A stretch of DNA of 64,000 bases from Shewanella dokdonensis (GTDB lineage: Bacteria; Pseudomonadota; Gammaproteobacteria; Enterobacterales; Shewanellaceae): positions 2,542,001 through 2,606,000 of the forward strand of contig NZ_CP074572.1 of NCBI RefSeq assembly GCF_018394335.1. The letters are read 5' to 3'. How positions within the stretch are numbered: the first letter of the stretch is position 1; the number at the start of each line of letters is the position of its first letter. The position numbers were made by a program, and so were the translations under genes. This document shows positions 7,050-16,116 of this stretch, in pieces. The notes beneath the pieces are model-generated. The model did not search any database. It was given only the letters and a program-made list of their open reading frames with translations, and was not told the DNA's origin.

Positions 7050-7733
7050 TTAGCTGGCGGTATGACTACCGCTGTCTGGCTGTGAGGTGCCCAAGGTGCG
7101 GCCAAGCTTTTCCATCAGCTTTTTCACGCCTACCTTGTCGTTGTATTTGAGTGCGGTCTGGTACGCATCGAAAGCCGGTTGCAGTTGTTCTTCCGCTTCC
7201 AGCGCTTCGCCATAGGCGCGATAGAGTTTGGCGCGCACTTCGTCGTACATGTCGCTGTCGGTGGTCATTGCAATCACCTCGGCAATGAGGGCGCTACTGA
7301 CCGCGTTCTCGCTGCCCAGCAGCCGCGTTGCCACATCGGCGACCTCTTCGGCAAAGGTGCAGGGCAGACCGCGCTCGAAGCGGTCCGGCATGGTCAAGTC
7401 ATGCTGGATGGCATAACGGCCAAGCCTGATGGCGGCGGCAATGTCGCCCACATCGATATGCCACAGCATGACTGTAGTCAGCACTTCATCCTGCTGGCCG
7501 CGGTTGGCGCTGAGTACCCCGTCCAGATACGGGGTGTACTGCGGCAGAAACTGGCGCTTCGCCTGAATTTTGCGGTCGATGGACTGCAAGGTTTTCAGCG
7601 CGCGGCGGTGCTCGGTGAGCTGCATCAACATCAGTTCGTACTGGTTGAGGGCCTTTTGGTCGAGGGCGGGGTTATCCCCGCCACGCTTGGCCGCCAGTAC
7701 CCGGTCGCGATGCGCTTGGGCAGGTGACATCAT
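7050..7733 (-). CDS. M: P2-like terminase small subunit M
   Basis: This 227-residue protein starts MMSPAQAHRDRVLAAKRG, characteristic of P2 gpM, the terminase endonuclease subunit that cleaves at cos. It includes LMLMQLTEHRRALKTLQSIDRKIQAKRQFLP and WHIDVGDIAAAIRLGRYAI. A GGGAG sequence lies seven bases before the start, inside the end of gpN. The C-terminal extension is Ala/Ser-rich. Confidence 0.9.
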   Translation of the reverse strand: MMSPAQAHRDRVLAAKRGGDNPALDQKALNQYELMLMQLTEHRRALKTLQSIDRKIQAKRQFLPQYTPYLDGVLSANRGQQDEVLTTVMLWHIDVGDIAAAIRLGRYAIQHDLTMPDRFERGLPCTFAEEVADVATRLLGSENAVSSALIAEVIAMTTDSDMYDEVRAKLYRAYGEALEAEEQLQPAFDAYQTALKYNDKVGVKKLMEKLGRTLGTSQPDSGSHTAS

Positions 7734-7735
7734 GA

Positions 7736-8746
7736 TTAGGCTCCCTGGGTAAAGGTGATGTTTTCAGCAAAGGCAGCACAGCCATAGTCTTCCACCACGT
7801 AGGCATCGTTAGAGGATTCGTAGTTTTCAATCTGATCACGTTTCGGGTTGTCCACGATGTGCCGGCGGCGCGCGCCTTCCTGCCAGTACAGGCTGAGGTT
7901 ATCCATGCGGGTCACCAGAATGCCGTTGGCCGGGAAACTCGGTACGCGCACGGCCGGTAAGCCGCCGAGGCGTTTCTGGCTGATAATCAAATCGGCCGCC
8001 AGGGTTTCAGTGGGTTCGTGGTTCTTGTTGACGATAGGGAAATACTTGTCAGCCAGCAGCTTGCGGCCACAGATAGCCACTAACTCGGTGTCGTCCTGGT
8101 ACCAGGGTTCAATCAGGTTGTTGACCATGTCGAACACCAGCGCATCCAGGTTGGCGTAGTCGGTGCCGATGATGATTTTACCGGAATCGGCGACCACTTC
8201 TTTCATGTGGCGCTGCGGTGCGTACTCACGGATTTTCTGCAGCCAGCCCTTGTTCACATCCTGCAGTAGGGGATTGGTGCCACGGTCAGAGGTGGCGGCG
8301 CGGCTGGTGCCGTTAAAGCCAATCATGATGCGGTCTAGTGCCTGGCGTTTCAAAATGGTGTCACGGATACGCGCCTGAAAGTCGGGAAACTTGGCCCACA
8401 TATCGATTTTGGCGTAACGCAGCACCGTATCAAAGTTGGTCTGGGTGCAGTCATAACCCGCCGCATCCAAATCGGTCGGGTCGATGGCCTGACGGTCCTG
8501 CTTGGTGGTGTCGGTGGTGCTGGCAATGGTGCTGTTAATGCCTAGCCCCAGCTTTTCACCGCTCTTTTCATTCACCGGCACAATGTTGATGCGGGTCAGG
8601 AACTCGGAGCTTTCCTGCATCCGGGTTTCCAGCGTCTGCTGCACGCTGGGGGTGACGGTGAATTTGGTGTTAGTGCTGTCCACGCCATTGAGGGCACACA
8701 ACTGGTGGGTATAGGCGTTGAACAGTTGACGGGTTTCGTTGCGCAT
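7736..8746 (-). CDS. N: P2-like major capsid protein N
   Basis: About 336 residues from the ATG at 8744-8746 (MRNETRQLFNAYTHQLC), which has AGGAG eight bases upstream; a longer frame upstream to 8764 is less likely. It matches the P2 gpN major capsid family (HK97 fold). Diagnostic stretches include DFQARIRDTILKRQALDRIMIGFNG, GLPAVRVPSFPANGILVT and the C-terminal ESSNDAYVVEDYG. In P2 the N-terminus is trimmed by the gpO protease during maturation. Confidence 0.93.
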   Translation of the reverse strand: MRNETRQLFNAYTHQLCALNGVDSTNTKFTVTPSVQQTLETRMQESSEFLTRINIVPVNEKSGEKLGLGINSTIASTTDTTKQDRQAIDPTDLDAAGYDCTQTNFDTVLRYAKIDMWAKFPDFQARIRDTILKRQALDRIMIGFNGTSRAATSDRGTNPLLQDVNKGWLQKIREYAPQRHMKEVVADSGKIIIGTDYANLDALVFDMVNNLIEPWYQDDTELVAICGRKLLADKYFPIVNKNHEPTETLAADLIISQKRLGGLPAVRVPSFPANGILVTRMDNLSLYWQEGARRRHIVDNPKRDQIENYESSNDAYVVEDYGCAAFAENITFTQGA

Positions 8747-8757
8747 GTAGAAGACTC

Positions 8758-9577
8758 CTAGCAATCGGTTTTTACTGTGTTATCGCCACCGCTTGCAGGC
8801 TGGCGCTGGCTGTGGTGACCGGGTTCGTTATCCAGCTGCTGTTTCAGGGTGTTGAAGTTGGCCGTGAGTTGCTCTAGCTCGGTGGTCACTTGGCTGAGCG
8901 TGGTTTGCTGGCGGGTAAACTGCTGCTGCAGCTGGGCATAACGGGTTTCAACATCGGCTGTGGTCTGGGCAATGGCTTCGACCGCCTGATGCACATCGCT
9001 AAATTCGTCACTGGTCACCTTGCTGGCTTTCCCAGCAGGGCCTTGACGCGGTTGAACAGCCCCGAGGTTTGCGGCTCGTCGTCTTCAAACTCCAACGTGG
9101 TTTCTACCGCCGCCGTAAACAGGTTGTCAGGTTTCTGCTTACGCGAGGCCAGCGGGTTGTGTTCACTCTTGGCCGAGAACGCCAGCATTTCGGTACCGAG
9201 GAAGCCGGCGAATCGGTGACCGCCAGCCCGGTGAGGTAGCACTTGCCAGTTTTGGCAAAGTTGGGGTCAATCTCCACCGAGGTATAGATTTTCTGGCGCG
9301 CCTTGTTCATCGCCAGCAGGTCTTCTGTCGGGGAGATTTGCGCAAACAGCGCCAGCTTGCCGTCTTCGACCTTTTCAGCCTTGACGGCGGTGACATCGCC
9401 ATAGGCCTTGAACGGTGAATCCGGCAGGATGCCGCGAATATGCTCCAGCCAGATACGCGCGCCATATTTGGCGGTGTTGTAGCTTTCGGCGATTTCTTCA
9501 ATCCAGTTGCGCTGGATTTCGCGACCGTCAGTGGTGTCGCCTTCGGTAAACACCCGGAAGAATTTGGACTTTTTCAT
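8758..9577 (-). CDS. O: P2-like capsid scaffold/protease O (two apparent frameshifts)
   Basis: Three consecutive reading frames together give one full-length gpO. An N-terminal protease part begins MKKSKFFRVFTEGD and includes RGILPDSPFKAYGD and KCYLTGLAVTDSPAS. A middle part has LGTEMLAFSAKSEHNPL, and a C-terminal coiled-coil scaffold has SDVHQAVEAIA. The frames join if one C is restored at 9200-9201 (minus-strand TTCCTCGG to TTCCCTCGG) and one G at 9031-9033 (GGGAAA to GGGGAAA). gpO scaffolds capsid assembly and cleaves gpN, gpO and gpQ. The breaks are more likely sequence errors than decay, given the pattern across the window. Confidence 0.82.
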
Positions 9578-9747
9578 GATAACCCTTTGGCATAAGTGGC
9601 TCGGACGTGACTGTTGCTATGGTCAGAAGGGGGCTAAAGGGGTCAACGTAGCCGGAGGGTGACACACAGCAGCTACCGCCCCCATGAGCCAAACTCTGGC
9701 CGCCACGCTTTTACACTGGCGCTATTGTGTGATTGCCCAGAGTTGTT

Positions 9748-11511
9748 ATGCCCGATATCGCCGAGTCGCTCCTGCAAACCAGCCCGCGCCAGCAGCAAAC
9801 ACCTGTACTGGCAGGGCTGGTATGTGCGGGATATCAGCCAGCATTTAGCTGTACCAGAAACCACCGTGTCTTCCTGGAAAAACGCGATGGCTGGGATGAC
9901 GCCAAGCCCATTGACCGGGTGGATGCGGCGCTGGAAATGCGCATGGTGCAGCTTATTGCCAAAGCCGATAAAGACGGGCGCGATTTTAAAGAGATGGATT
10001 TGCTTGGGCGGCAGCTCGAGCGCATTGCCCGTATCACCCGCTACCAGAATGGCGGCAATGAAGCAGATTTGAACCCCAAGGTGCATCACCGCAATGCCGG
10101 CGATAAGCGCAAGCCGGTGAAAAACCTTATCACCGATGAACAGCGCGACAAGTTGTGGTCCGCCTTCAATACGCAGATGTTTGATTATCAGCGCACCTGG
10201 TATCAGGCGGGTTTAAGTCACCGTATCCGCAACATCCTCAAATCGCGGCAAATCGGTGCGACGTATTATTTCGCCCATGAAGCGCTGCTGGATGCGCTTG
10301 ATACCGGGCGCAACCAGATATTCCTCTCCGCCAGTAAGGCGCAGGCGCATGTGTTCAAGCAGTACATTCTGGCGTTTGCGCGGGATGTGGCCGAAGTGGA
10401 GCTGAGCGGTGACCCGATTGTGCTCGCCAACGGCGCCATTTTGTATTTTCTCGGCACCAACGCCCGCACCGCCCAGTCCTACCACGGCAATCTGTACCTG
10501 GATGAATACTTTTGGATCCACAAGTTCCAGGAGTTTCGCAAAGTGGCCTCCGGCATGGCGATGCACAAGAAGTGGCGTCAGACCTATTTCTCCACCCCGT
10601 CATCGCTGAACCATGATGCGTACCCGTTCTGGTCCGGGGCGCTGTTTAACCGCGGCCGACCCAAGGCCGAACGTATCACCCTGGATGTGAGTCACCCGGC
10701 GTTAGCCAATGGCCGAGCCTGCGAGGACAGCCAATGGCGCCAGGTGGTCACCGTGGATGATGCCATCCGCCAGGGCTGTAACCTGTTTGACCCGGACACC
10801 CTGCACCTGGAATATAGCCCAGAAGAGTACCAGAACCTGTTGATGTGCGAGTTCATTGATGATTCGCAGTCGGTATTCCCGATGCAGATGATGCAGCGCT
10901 GCATGGTAGATGCCTGGGAAGTGTGGACCGATTACAAACCGTTTGCGCCAAGGCCGATGGGCATGCGTGAAGTGTGGATTGGCTATGACCCGGCCAAAGG
11001 CGGGCAGGGTGATAGTGCTGGCTGCTCGGTGATTTGCCCGCCGGCCGTGAAGGGCGGCAAACACCGCATTATTGAAAAACACCGCTGGGCTGGGATGGAC
11101 TTTGAGGCGCAGGCCAACCAAATCCGTGAGCTGACCCGGCGCTATAACGTTACCTTTATCGGGATTGATACCACCGGCCTTGGCGAGTCGGTGTACCAAC
11201 TGGTGAAGAAGTTCTTCCCGGCCACGCCGTTCCTGTATACCCCGTCACTGAAAGCGCAGATGGTCATCAAAGCCTATGACGTCATCAGCAAGGGCCGACT
11301 GGAGTTTGATGCCGGTTGGACGGATTTAGCACAAGCCTTTATGTCCATCCGCAAAACCCTCACCGCCTCACAGCGGCAAGTGACCTATGAATCCTCGCGC
11401 AGTGAAGAAACCAGCCATGCCGATATTGCCTGGGCCACCATTCACGCGCTGTATAACGAACCGCTCGATATAAGCGACAACGCCACCTCAATGATGGAGA
11501 TTTACGACTGA
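9748..11511 (+). CDS. P: P2-like terminase large subunit P (frameshifts near N-terminus)
   Basis: The ATPase and motor subunit of terminase. Starting at ATG 9748 (MPDIAESLLQT), the expected N-terminal HTH region (LYWQGWYVRDISQHLAVPETTVSSWK) is read in another frame between about 9795 and 9880. It returns to the main frame at KRDGWDDAKPIDRV. Restoring one A in the run at 9878-9882 fixes the second junction; the first, in AGCAGCAAAC at about 9791-9800, needs a net gain of two bases or loss of one. Downstream is intact: RNILKSRQIGATYYFAHEA (Walker-like), LYLDEYFWI (Walker B) and WIGYDPAKGGQGDSAG (nuclease). It is divergent from gene O as in P2. Confidence 0.85.
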   Translation: MPDIAESLLQTSPRQQQTPVLAGLVCAGYQPAFSCTRNHRVFLEKRDGWDDAKPIDRVDAALEMRMVQLIAKADKDGRDFKEMDLLGRQLERIARITRYQNGGNEADLNPKVHHRNAGDKRKPVKNLITDEQRDKLWSAFNTQMFDYQRTWYQAGLSHRIRNILKSRQIGATYYFAHEALLDALDTGRNQIFLSASKAQAHVFKQYILAFARDVAEVELSGDPIVLANGAILYFLGTNARTAQSYHGNLYLDEYFWIHKFQEFRKVASGMAMHKKWRQTYFSTPSSLNHDAYPFWSGALFNRGRPKAERITLDVSHPALANGRACEDSQWRQVVTVDDAIRQGCNLFDPDTLHLEYSPEEYQNLLMCEFIDDSQSVFPMQMMQRCMVDAWEVWTDYKPFAPRPMGMREVWIGYDPAKGGQGDSAGCSVICPPAVKGGKHRIIEKHRWAGMDFEAQANQIRELTRRYNVTFIGIDTTGLGESVYQLVKKFFPATPFLYTPSLKAQMVIKAYDVISKGRLEFDAGWTDLAQAFMSIRKTLTASQRQVTYESSRSEETSHADIAWATIHALYNEPLDISDNATSMMEIYD

Positions 11512-12524
11512 TGTCAAACGACACACTTGAAACAACCGAACCCAATCACCGCATTGAGGTATTTACCTTTGGGGAACCGATGCCGGTGTTATCGCAACGG
11601 GAGATTTTTGATTACCTGGAAGCCATGAGCAACGGCAAATGGTACGAACCGCCGCTGTCGATGAATGGTCTGGCGCGCATCTACCGCGCCGCGGTGCATC
11701 ACGCCTCCGCCATTCAGGTGAAGCGCAACATTCTCAAGGCGTGTTTTATCCCGCATCCCAAACTGTCGCTGCATGAGTTCACCAAACTGGTGATGGATTT
11801 GTTGATTTTTGCCAATGCCTACCTGCAGCGCATCCCTAACCGCACCGGCGGCACGGCCAGCTATCAGGTGAGCCCCGCCAAATACACCCGCGTGGGCGTC
11901 AAGCCGAACCAATACTGGTGGGTACCAAACCTGGCCGATGAACTGGCATTTCAGCCCCATGAGCTGTTTCACCTGATGGAAGCGGATATCAATCAGGAGA
12001 TTTATGGCGTGCCGGATTATGTTGCCAGTATGAATTCCAGCCTGCTGAATGAATCGGCCACGCTGTTTCGCCGCCGCTACTATGAGAACGGCAGTCACGC
12101 CGGCTTTATCCTGTATCTGACTGACGCCAATGTGAACAACCAGGACGTGGACGCCCTGCGCAAGAGCCTGAAAGAAAGCAAAGGCCCCGGCAACTTCCGT
12201 AACCTGTTTTTGCACTCGCCTGGGGGTAATAAGGATGGCATGAAGTTGATCCCCGTAGCCGAAGTGGCCGCCAAGGATGAGTTTCTATCCATCAAGAACG
12301 TATCACGCGATGACCAGTTGGGCGCCCACCGGGTACCCCCACAACTGATGGGCATCATGCCCAACAACACCGGCGGCTTTGGGGATGTGGAAAAAGCCGC
12401 CAAGGTGTTCGATGCCAACGAACTCGAGTGCATCCGCCAGAACCTGCTCAGTATCAATGACTGGGCAGGGGAAGAGATTATCCGGTTTAAGGCGTTTAGT
12501 CTGGTGGCATCAGTCAGTGATTAA
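11511..12524 (+). CDS. Q: P2-like portal protein Q
   Basis: This 337-residue portal vertex protein contains FGEPMPVLSQREIFDYLE, KWYEPPLSMNGLARIYRAAVHH and HRVPPQLMGIMPNNTGGFGD, all hallmarks of the P2 gpQ/PBSX portal family. It forms the dodecameric ring through which DNA enters the head. The ATG overlaps the last base of gene P (TGATG). It is the last recognised virion gene before the integrase end. Confidence 0.93.
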   Translation: MSNDTLETTEPNHRIEVFTFGEPMPVLSQREIFDYLEAMSNGKWYEPPLSMNGLARIYRAAVHHASAIQVKRNILKACFIPHPKLSLHEFTKLVMDLLIFANAYLQRIPNRTGGTASYQVSPAKYTRVGVKPNQYWWVPNLADELAFQPHELFHLMEADINQEIYGVPDYVASMNSSLLNESATLFRRRYYENGSHAGFILYLTDANVNNQDVDALRKSLKESKGPGNFRNLFLHSPGGNKDGMKLIPVAEVAAKDEFLSIKNVSRDDQLGAHRVPPQLMGIMPNNTGGFGDVEKAAKVFDANELECIRQNLLSINDWAGEEIIRFKAFSLVASVSD

Positions 12525-12672
12525 ACACTTGGCAAACGCTGGTGCAGGGCGGTGCCAGCGTGTAGCAACTTGAACATGATAGGGCGTTTCAAATCTTTCG
12601 ATAGTTGTCGATTATGTAGGATGTAAAAAATCTGCATATACTCAAAGTATCACTGGTACGATGGAGTTGAGT

Positions 12673-12945
12673 ATGGCGATATTGACCTTAAGTTACCCAA
12701 AGGACTCCTCAGTGTGCAAGGATGTACTGTTTAAATACCTCGATAACTGGTATGACTATGAGTGTGATTGCCAGAAGCAACAAGTAAAATTTTGCGTAGA
12801 TGATGCGGTACTCAGAAATGAGTTGTATGTACTTATCAATCGTTTCCCTTGGATAAATATCAGTGTAAGTTTTTATCGAAAACGGCACATTATGGTGGAT
12901 CAGTCTCTCGAAAAAGATAGTCACCAAGGATGGCATCTCTTTTAA
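12673..12945 (+). CDS. Small hypothetical protein downstream of portal gene
   Basis: A 90-residue protein beginning MAILTLSYPKDSS. I chose the ATG at 12673 over 12661 because GGAG at 12663-12666 then lies six bases upstream. It is soluble, with CDCQKQQVKFCVDDAVL and a hydrophobic LYVLINRFPWINISVSF strand-like stretch. I do not recognise the family. It is separated from Q by about 150 bases that contain a TATACT near 12638, so it may have its own promoter. Its place, where P2 carries early genes, makes a small regulatory or moron role conceivable but unproven. Confidence 0.55.
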   Translation: MAILTLSYPKDSSVCKDVLFKYLDNWYDYECDCQKQQVKFCVDDAVLRNELYVLINRFPWINISVSFYRKRHIMVDQSLEKDSHQGWHLF

Positions 12946-13173
12946 ACGACAGCGTTTATCCCTAAACACTAACAGGTAGGTATGTCCCATCAGAGTACGG
13001 CTATTTGATAGCGTGACATAACATCCCATTATGATGCTGACATCCTAATCAATATGCGCTGTTTCTGCTTATCGTTAGGTATCATCTCCTAGGCTTCCAG
13101 CGATCCTTGCTTGGCCTTAGTATATCGGGTTGTGTTTTTGTCCATACTTCTCTCTATCAAAAGATATTCACAT

Positions 13174-13199
13174 AAAGCAGCTTGGGCTGCTTTATTTTT
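13174..13199 (+). terminator. Rho-independent terminator
   Basis: An eight-base stem, AAAGCAGC with GCTGCTTT, closes a TTGG loop and is followed by ATTTTT. On the plus strand it would end transcripts from P-Q and the small ORF at 12673. Confidence 0.75.
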
Positions 13200-13340
13200 G
13201 CCTCAATTTTACCCCAGACAACCCCCAGCGCGCGCGCTCGACCCCACGCCGCGCCTGCGCGCTTTATCGAATGAAAAGAACGCAGTTACTCAGTTTGATA
13301 AACTCAGGCCTGCAGCAGGGGCAAGCGGAAAGATCGCTAA

Positions 13341-13369
13341 GCGGAAAACTACGCAAAACTACGCAAAAA
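13341..13369 (+). repeat. Phased A-tract repeats on the 3' side of int
   Basis: GGAAAA, GCAAAA and GCAAAA occur at exact ten-base spacing (A-tracts begin at 13345, 13355 and 13365). Two are within a tandem AACTACGCAA repeat. The same motif order occurs on the other side of the integrase gene. They could be integrase arm-type binding sites or an intrinsically bent segment; the sequence alone does not decide. Confidence 0.5.
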
Positions 13370-13383
13370 CGATCTGAAAAGGA

Positions 13384-14442
13384 TCAGACAGCCTTAAACT
13401 TGTCATGCAGCTTATGAGGGTAGAGCTGGGTGTAGACTTGCCAAAGAATATTTAAATTTCTATGCCCTGTTACCTGGGCGACTTCCTCAATGGAATAACC
13501 TGCTTCAAACAATCGGCTGGCTCCTTCACGCCGTAGATCATGGTAATGCAGATCAGTGATGCCAAGGGCATTGCGGACACGTTGAAATCCAGCAGTGACA
13601 GATTTTTCGTTGTAGGGGAATATCCGGTCGTCGGATTTAGGCTGCCGTTTAATAATTTTGAAGGAGTCACCAAGCAATGGCACTACCATGTGGTTCCCAT
13701 CTTTTTTGCGCGGGTCTTTCCTATCACGAACGATCACGGTCTTATTCTTTTCATCTAAATCGCGCCAGGTGATCCGGCAGACTTCGCCAATGCGCATACA
13801 GGTTAAGATACTGAAATCAAGAATATCGACAAAAGGGATAGCGCCACCGTGAGCATTGCCCATACGTTGACGTAGGCCTTTTCGTAATTTATTCAGTTCA
13901 TCAGTGGTCGGGCGTCTGGTACGTTTTTGGCTTTTGCCGACGAGCTTCATGTCTATTAGAACGGGAACTGCTTCTTCAAAAACTTGCCAGTTAGCCTCTA
14001 TATCCCAAACCGCTTTTGCTTTTTTCATCACGCTGCGAAGATATGCCACATCATGGTAAATAGTTGCAGGCCCCGCGCCAGCTTCTCGGCGATTTTTACA
14101 GTGCTGGATAATGTCAGACGCTTTGAGCTGATCAGTGCGCACTTGAGCAATATCGCAGTCCATTAACATCTGGATCACGTAACGCTTTGTTCTGCCGGTA
14201 TTACTCCATAGATCATGATCCTCATAGAATAAATTCAGCAGTTCAAAAATGGTGCTAGTTTTGTGCTGTTCTGTAATGGCCTCGTTTTCAATTGCTGTAC
14301 AGCGTAAAATGCCCCACTCTTTAGCAATCTGATGCTTGCCAAAAGTCTTGGACTCGCTGCGACCATCAGAAGCTCTAACTAAGCACCGATAACGAGTATC
14401 ACCCTTTGCGGTTTTGCGGGGTTGAATAGTGTAGTTAGCCAT
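13384..14442 (-). CDS. int: Tyrosine integrase of the dusA-associated prophage
   Basis: This 352-residue tyrosine recombinase has an AP2-like N-terminal DNA-binding segment (YTIQPRKTAKGDTRYRCLVR) and a core-binding region at about 60-160. Its catalytic domain contains CMRIGEVCRITWRDLD (first Arg), HYHDLRREGASRLFEAG (His-x-x-Arg), VTGHRN and the nucleophile region WQVYTQLYPHK. It lies directly beside dusA and points away from it. Integrases in this position are known to insert elements into the 5' end of dusA. Confidence 0.93.
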   Translation of the reverse strand: MANYTIQPRKTAKGDTRYRCLVRASDGRSESKTFGKHQIAKEWGILRCTAIENEAITEQHKTSTIFELLNLFYEDHDLWSNTGRTKRYVIQMLMDCDIAQVRTDQLKASDIIQHCKNRREAGAGPATIYHDVAYLRSVMKKAKAVWDIEANWQVFEEAVPVLIDMKLVGKSQKRTRRPTTDELNKLRKGLRQRMGNAHGGAIPFVDILDFSILTCMRIGEVCRITWRDLDEKNKTVIVRDRKDPRKKDGNHMVVPLLGDSFKIIKRQPKSDDRIFPYNEKSVTAGFQRVRNALGITDLHYHDLRREGASRLFEAGYSIEEVAQVTGHRNLNILWQVYTQLYPHKLHDKFKAV

Positions 14443-14640
14443 ATCGTCCTACTTTTTATGGATCATATGTGGATCATACTACATCGGAAAACGTAGCAAA
14501 ATATGGCAAAATAGCGCAAAAAGTGAGTAATTGACCATTGCAGAAAACCACTGAAAATAAGGCTGAAAGCCGCATTATTACTGATATTTCACGGAATAGA
14601 CGGTTCAGCATTGCACCGATGCTGGATTGGACTGATAGAC
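14443..14640. other. Predicted prophage right attachment junction at dusA 5' end
   Basis: The boundary between integrase and dusA lies here. The conserved dusA coding sequence for [15 protein letters not shown] begins near 14599. The sequence upstream, including the TTG start at 14538, is probably element-derived or a reconstituted 5' end. A direct repeat GGATCATA occurs at about 14460-14477. The exact core cannot be fixed because the left junction is outside the window. Confidence 0.45.
14486..14522 (+). repeat. Phased A-tract repeats between int and dusA
   Basis: GGAAAA followed by three GCAAAA motifs, with A-tracts starting at 14488, 14498, 14508 and 14518, are spaced exactly ten bases apart. 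The order and orientation match the repeats at 13341-13369. They sit between the int start and the dusA start codon, where integrase arm sites or an int/dusA promoter bend would be expected. Confidence 0.5.
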
Positions 14641-15553
14641 ACTATCGATACTTTGCTCGATTGATGTCATCGCAAGCCTTGCTGTATACCGAAATGGTGA
14701 CAACGGGTGCCATTTTATTTGGTAAAGGGGATTATCTGGCATATAACGATGCGGAACATCCGTTGGCGTTGCAGTTGGGCGGCAGTGATCCACAAGCGCT
14801 GGCGCAATGCGCGCGACTTGCCGAGGGACGAGGTTATGATGAGGTCAACCTGAATGTGGGTTGTCCTTCAGACCGAGTGCAGAATGGTCGTTTCGGGGCT
14901 TGCTTGATGGCCGAGCCACAGTTGGTGGCGGATTGTGTCAATGCGATGCGGCAACAGGTCAGCATTCCAGTGACGGTGAAAACCCGTATTGGTATTGATG
15001 AGCAAGATTCTTATTCGTTTCTTACCGACTTTGTCGGCCGAGTAAGTGAGGCTGGCTGTGATACTTTTATCATTCATGCCCGCAAAGCTTGGCTTCAGGG
15101 ATTGAGTCCGAAAGAAAATCGGGAAATTCCGCCGCTGGATTACCCGCGTGTATATCAACTGAAGCGAGATTTTCCGGCGCTGAATATCAGCATCAATGGT
15201 GGAGTTAAGCGTTGGGAAGATATTGCCGAACATCTGTCACAACTCGATGGTGTAATGGTCGGCCGTGAAGCCTACCAGAACCCTTATTTGTTAGCCGAAG
15301 TTGATCAACGGCTGTTTGGCAGTGATAAAGCGCCACTGAACCGTGATGAGGTGGTGGAGGCGATTTTGCCCTATGTTGAGCAACATTTGCAGTCCGGTGG
15401 TCGTCTGAACCATATTACTCGGCATCTCACCGGACTTTATCAAGGTGTTGCTGGGGGCGCAGTTGGCGCCGTTATCTCAGTGAAAACGCTCATAAAGCTG
15501 ATGCTGGTATTGAGGTGCTGTTAGCGGCCAGGAATAGTGTTTATCAACGCTAA
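14538..15553 (+). CDS. dusA: tRNA-dihydrouridine(20/20a) synthase (C-terminal frameshift)
   Basis: DusA reduces uridine 20/20a in the tRNA D-loop using FMN and NADPH. Seen are [56 protein letters not shown] (active-site Cys), [34 protein letters not shown] and INGGV. The frame breaks at 15453-15457. With six Gs in place of five, it reads [22 protein letters not shown] and ends at TAA 15551-15553. The start is a TTG next to the prophage junction; the first 20 or so residues are not conserved and probably result from the integration event. Confidence 0.88.
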
Positions 15554-15764
15554 CGACAAAATTTGGCGAAAATTGCTACAGATCTGGTGATTCTCGCCAT
15601 TCCATCCTTATCTTTCTCTTTGGGTTTTATTTTTAAGTCTAAAAAATAAAATAAACCTGTTATTAAACATGATGTTATTTAATATTTTTCAAGTTGGCAC
15701 ATAGCTTGAATTATCTCCTGCGAACGCTGAAACAATTCAGCTTAACTGGAAAAGGATGACAATC

Positions 15765-16073
15765 ATGAAACGCTTAACTTCTACATTTGCTGTAACTGCT
15801 GTCCTGGCTGGGAGCCTGATGTGTAGCACTGCCATGGCAGATGACAATTTGCCTAGCCAAGACGCCGTATTATCAGCGGTAAGCACTACTTTAACCGTAC
15901 AAGCCCAAGAAATATTGCACAGCGCTAAAGCTGAAATCATGGCTTCGCTGCAGCGGGAATTAGGTAACAGTATCGCGGCAGTCACTGATGAATTGGTACA
16001 AGAAACACTGGATACCATTGCAGAAACTCCCGCAAATAACGTTGCGGTAGCCGATTTAACTGCCAAGAAATAA
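15765..16073 (+). CDS. Small exported protein, unknown function
   Basis: About 102 residues from the ATG at 15765, preceded by AAGGA at 15752-15756. A clear signal peptide (MKRLTSTFAVTAVLAGSLMCSTAMA-DD) is followed by a helical, acidic mature part (VQAQEILHSAKAEIMASLQREL). It is probably periplasmic. It is followed by two small envelope genes within 45 bases, suggesting one transcription unit with the PspC-domain gene and possibly an envelope-stress link. Confidence 0.75.
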   Translation: MKRLTSTFAVTAVLAGSLMCSTAMADDNLPSQDAVLSAVSTTLTVQAQEILHSAKAEIMASLQRELGNSIAAVTDELVQETLDTIAETPANNVAVADLTAKK

Positions 16074-16116
16074 CGCTGTTGGACTTGCTGTGCTACAACG
16101 GATTTCGGAGTAACCA

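Larger units (their letters stand above)
12946..13383. other. Gene-free stretch between small ORF and integrase
   Basis: No convincing gene is seen in these 438 bases. They contain a rho-independent terminator (13174-13199), a very GC-rich patch around 13218-13265 and a phased A-tract repeat next to int (13341-13369). ORFs of 88-106 codons in this area lack ribosome binding sites or overlap these structures. In P2 this interval would hold repressor, cox and replication genes, none of which is present here. Confidence 0.6.

Noticed and set aside
7179..7727. 182-codon plus-strand ORF opposite gpM
   Set aside because: Antisense to a clear P2 gpM homologue.
9578..9747. Ogr-type late promoter dyads between O and P
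   Set aside because: I looked for TGT-N12-ACA elements and could not find a convincing pair, so no promoter is called.
12709..13029. 106-codon minus-strand ORF between Q and int
   Set aside because: Mostly overlaps the plus-strand ORF at 12673, which has a proper ribosome binding site; no independent support.
13111..13377. 88- to 95-codon ORFs through the GC-rich patch before int
   Set aside because: They run through a terminator and the phased repeats and have low-complexity Arg/Pro-rich translations.
1..14442. Mu-like phage interpretation
   Set aside because: Gene order J-W-V-S-R-lysis-X-L-M-N-O / P-Q and all sequence signatures are P2 type; no transposase genes; integrase is a tyrosine recombinase.
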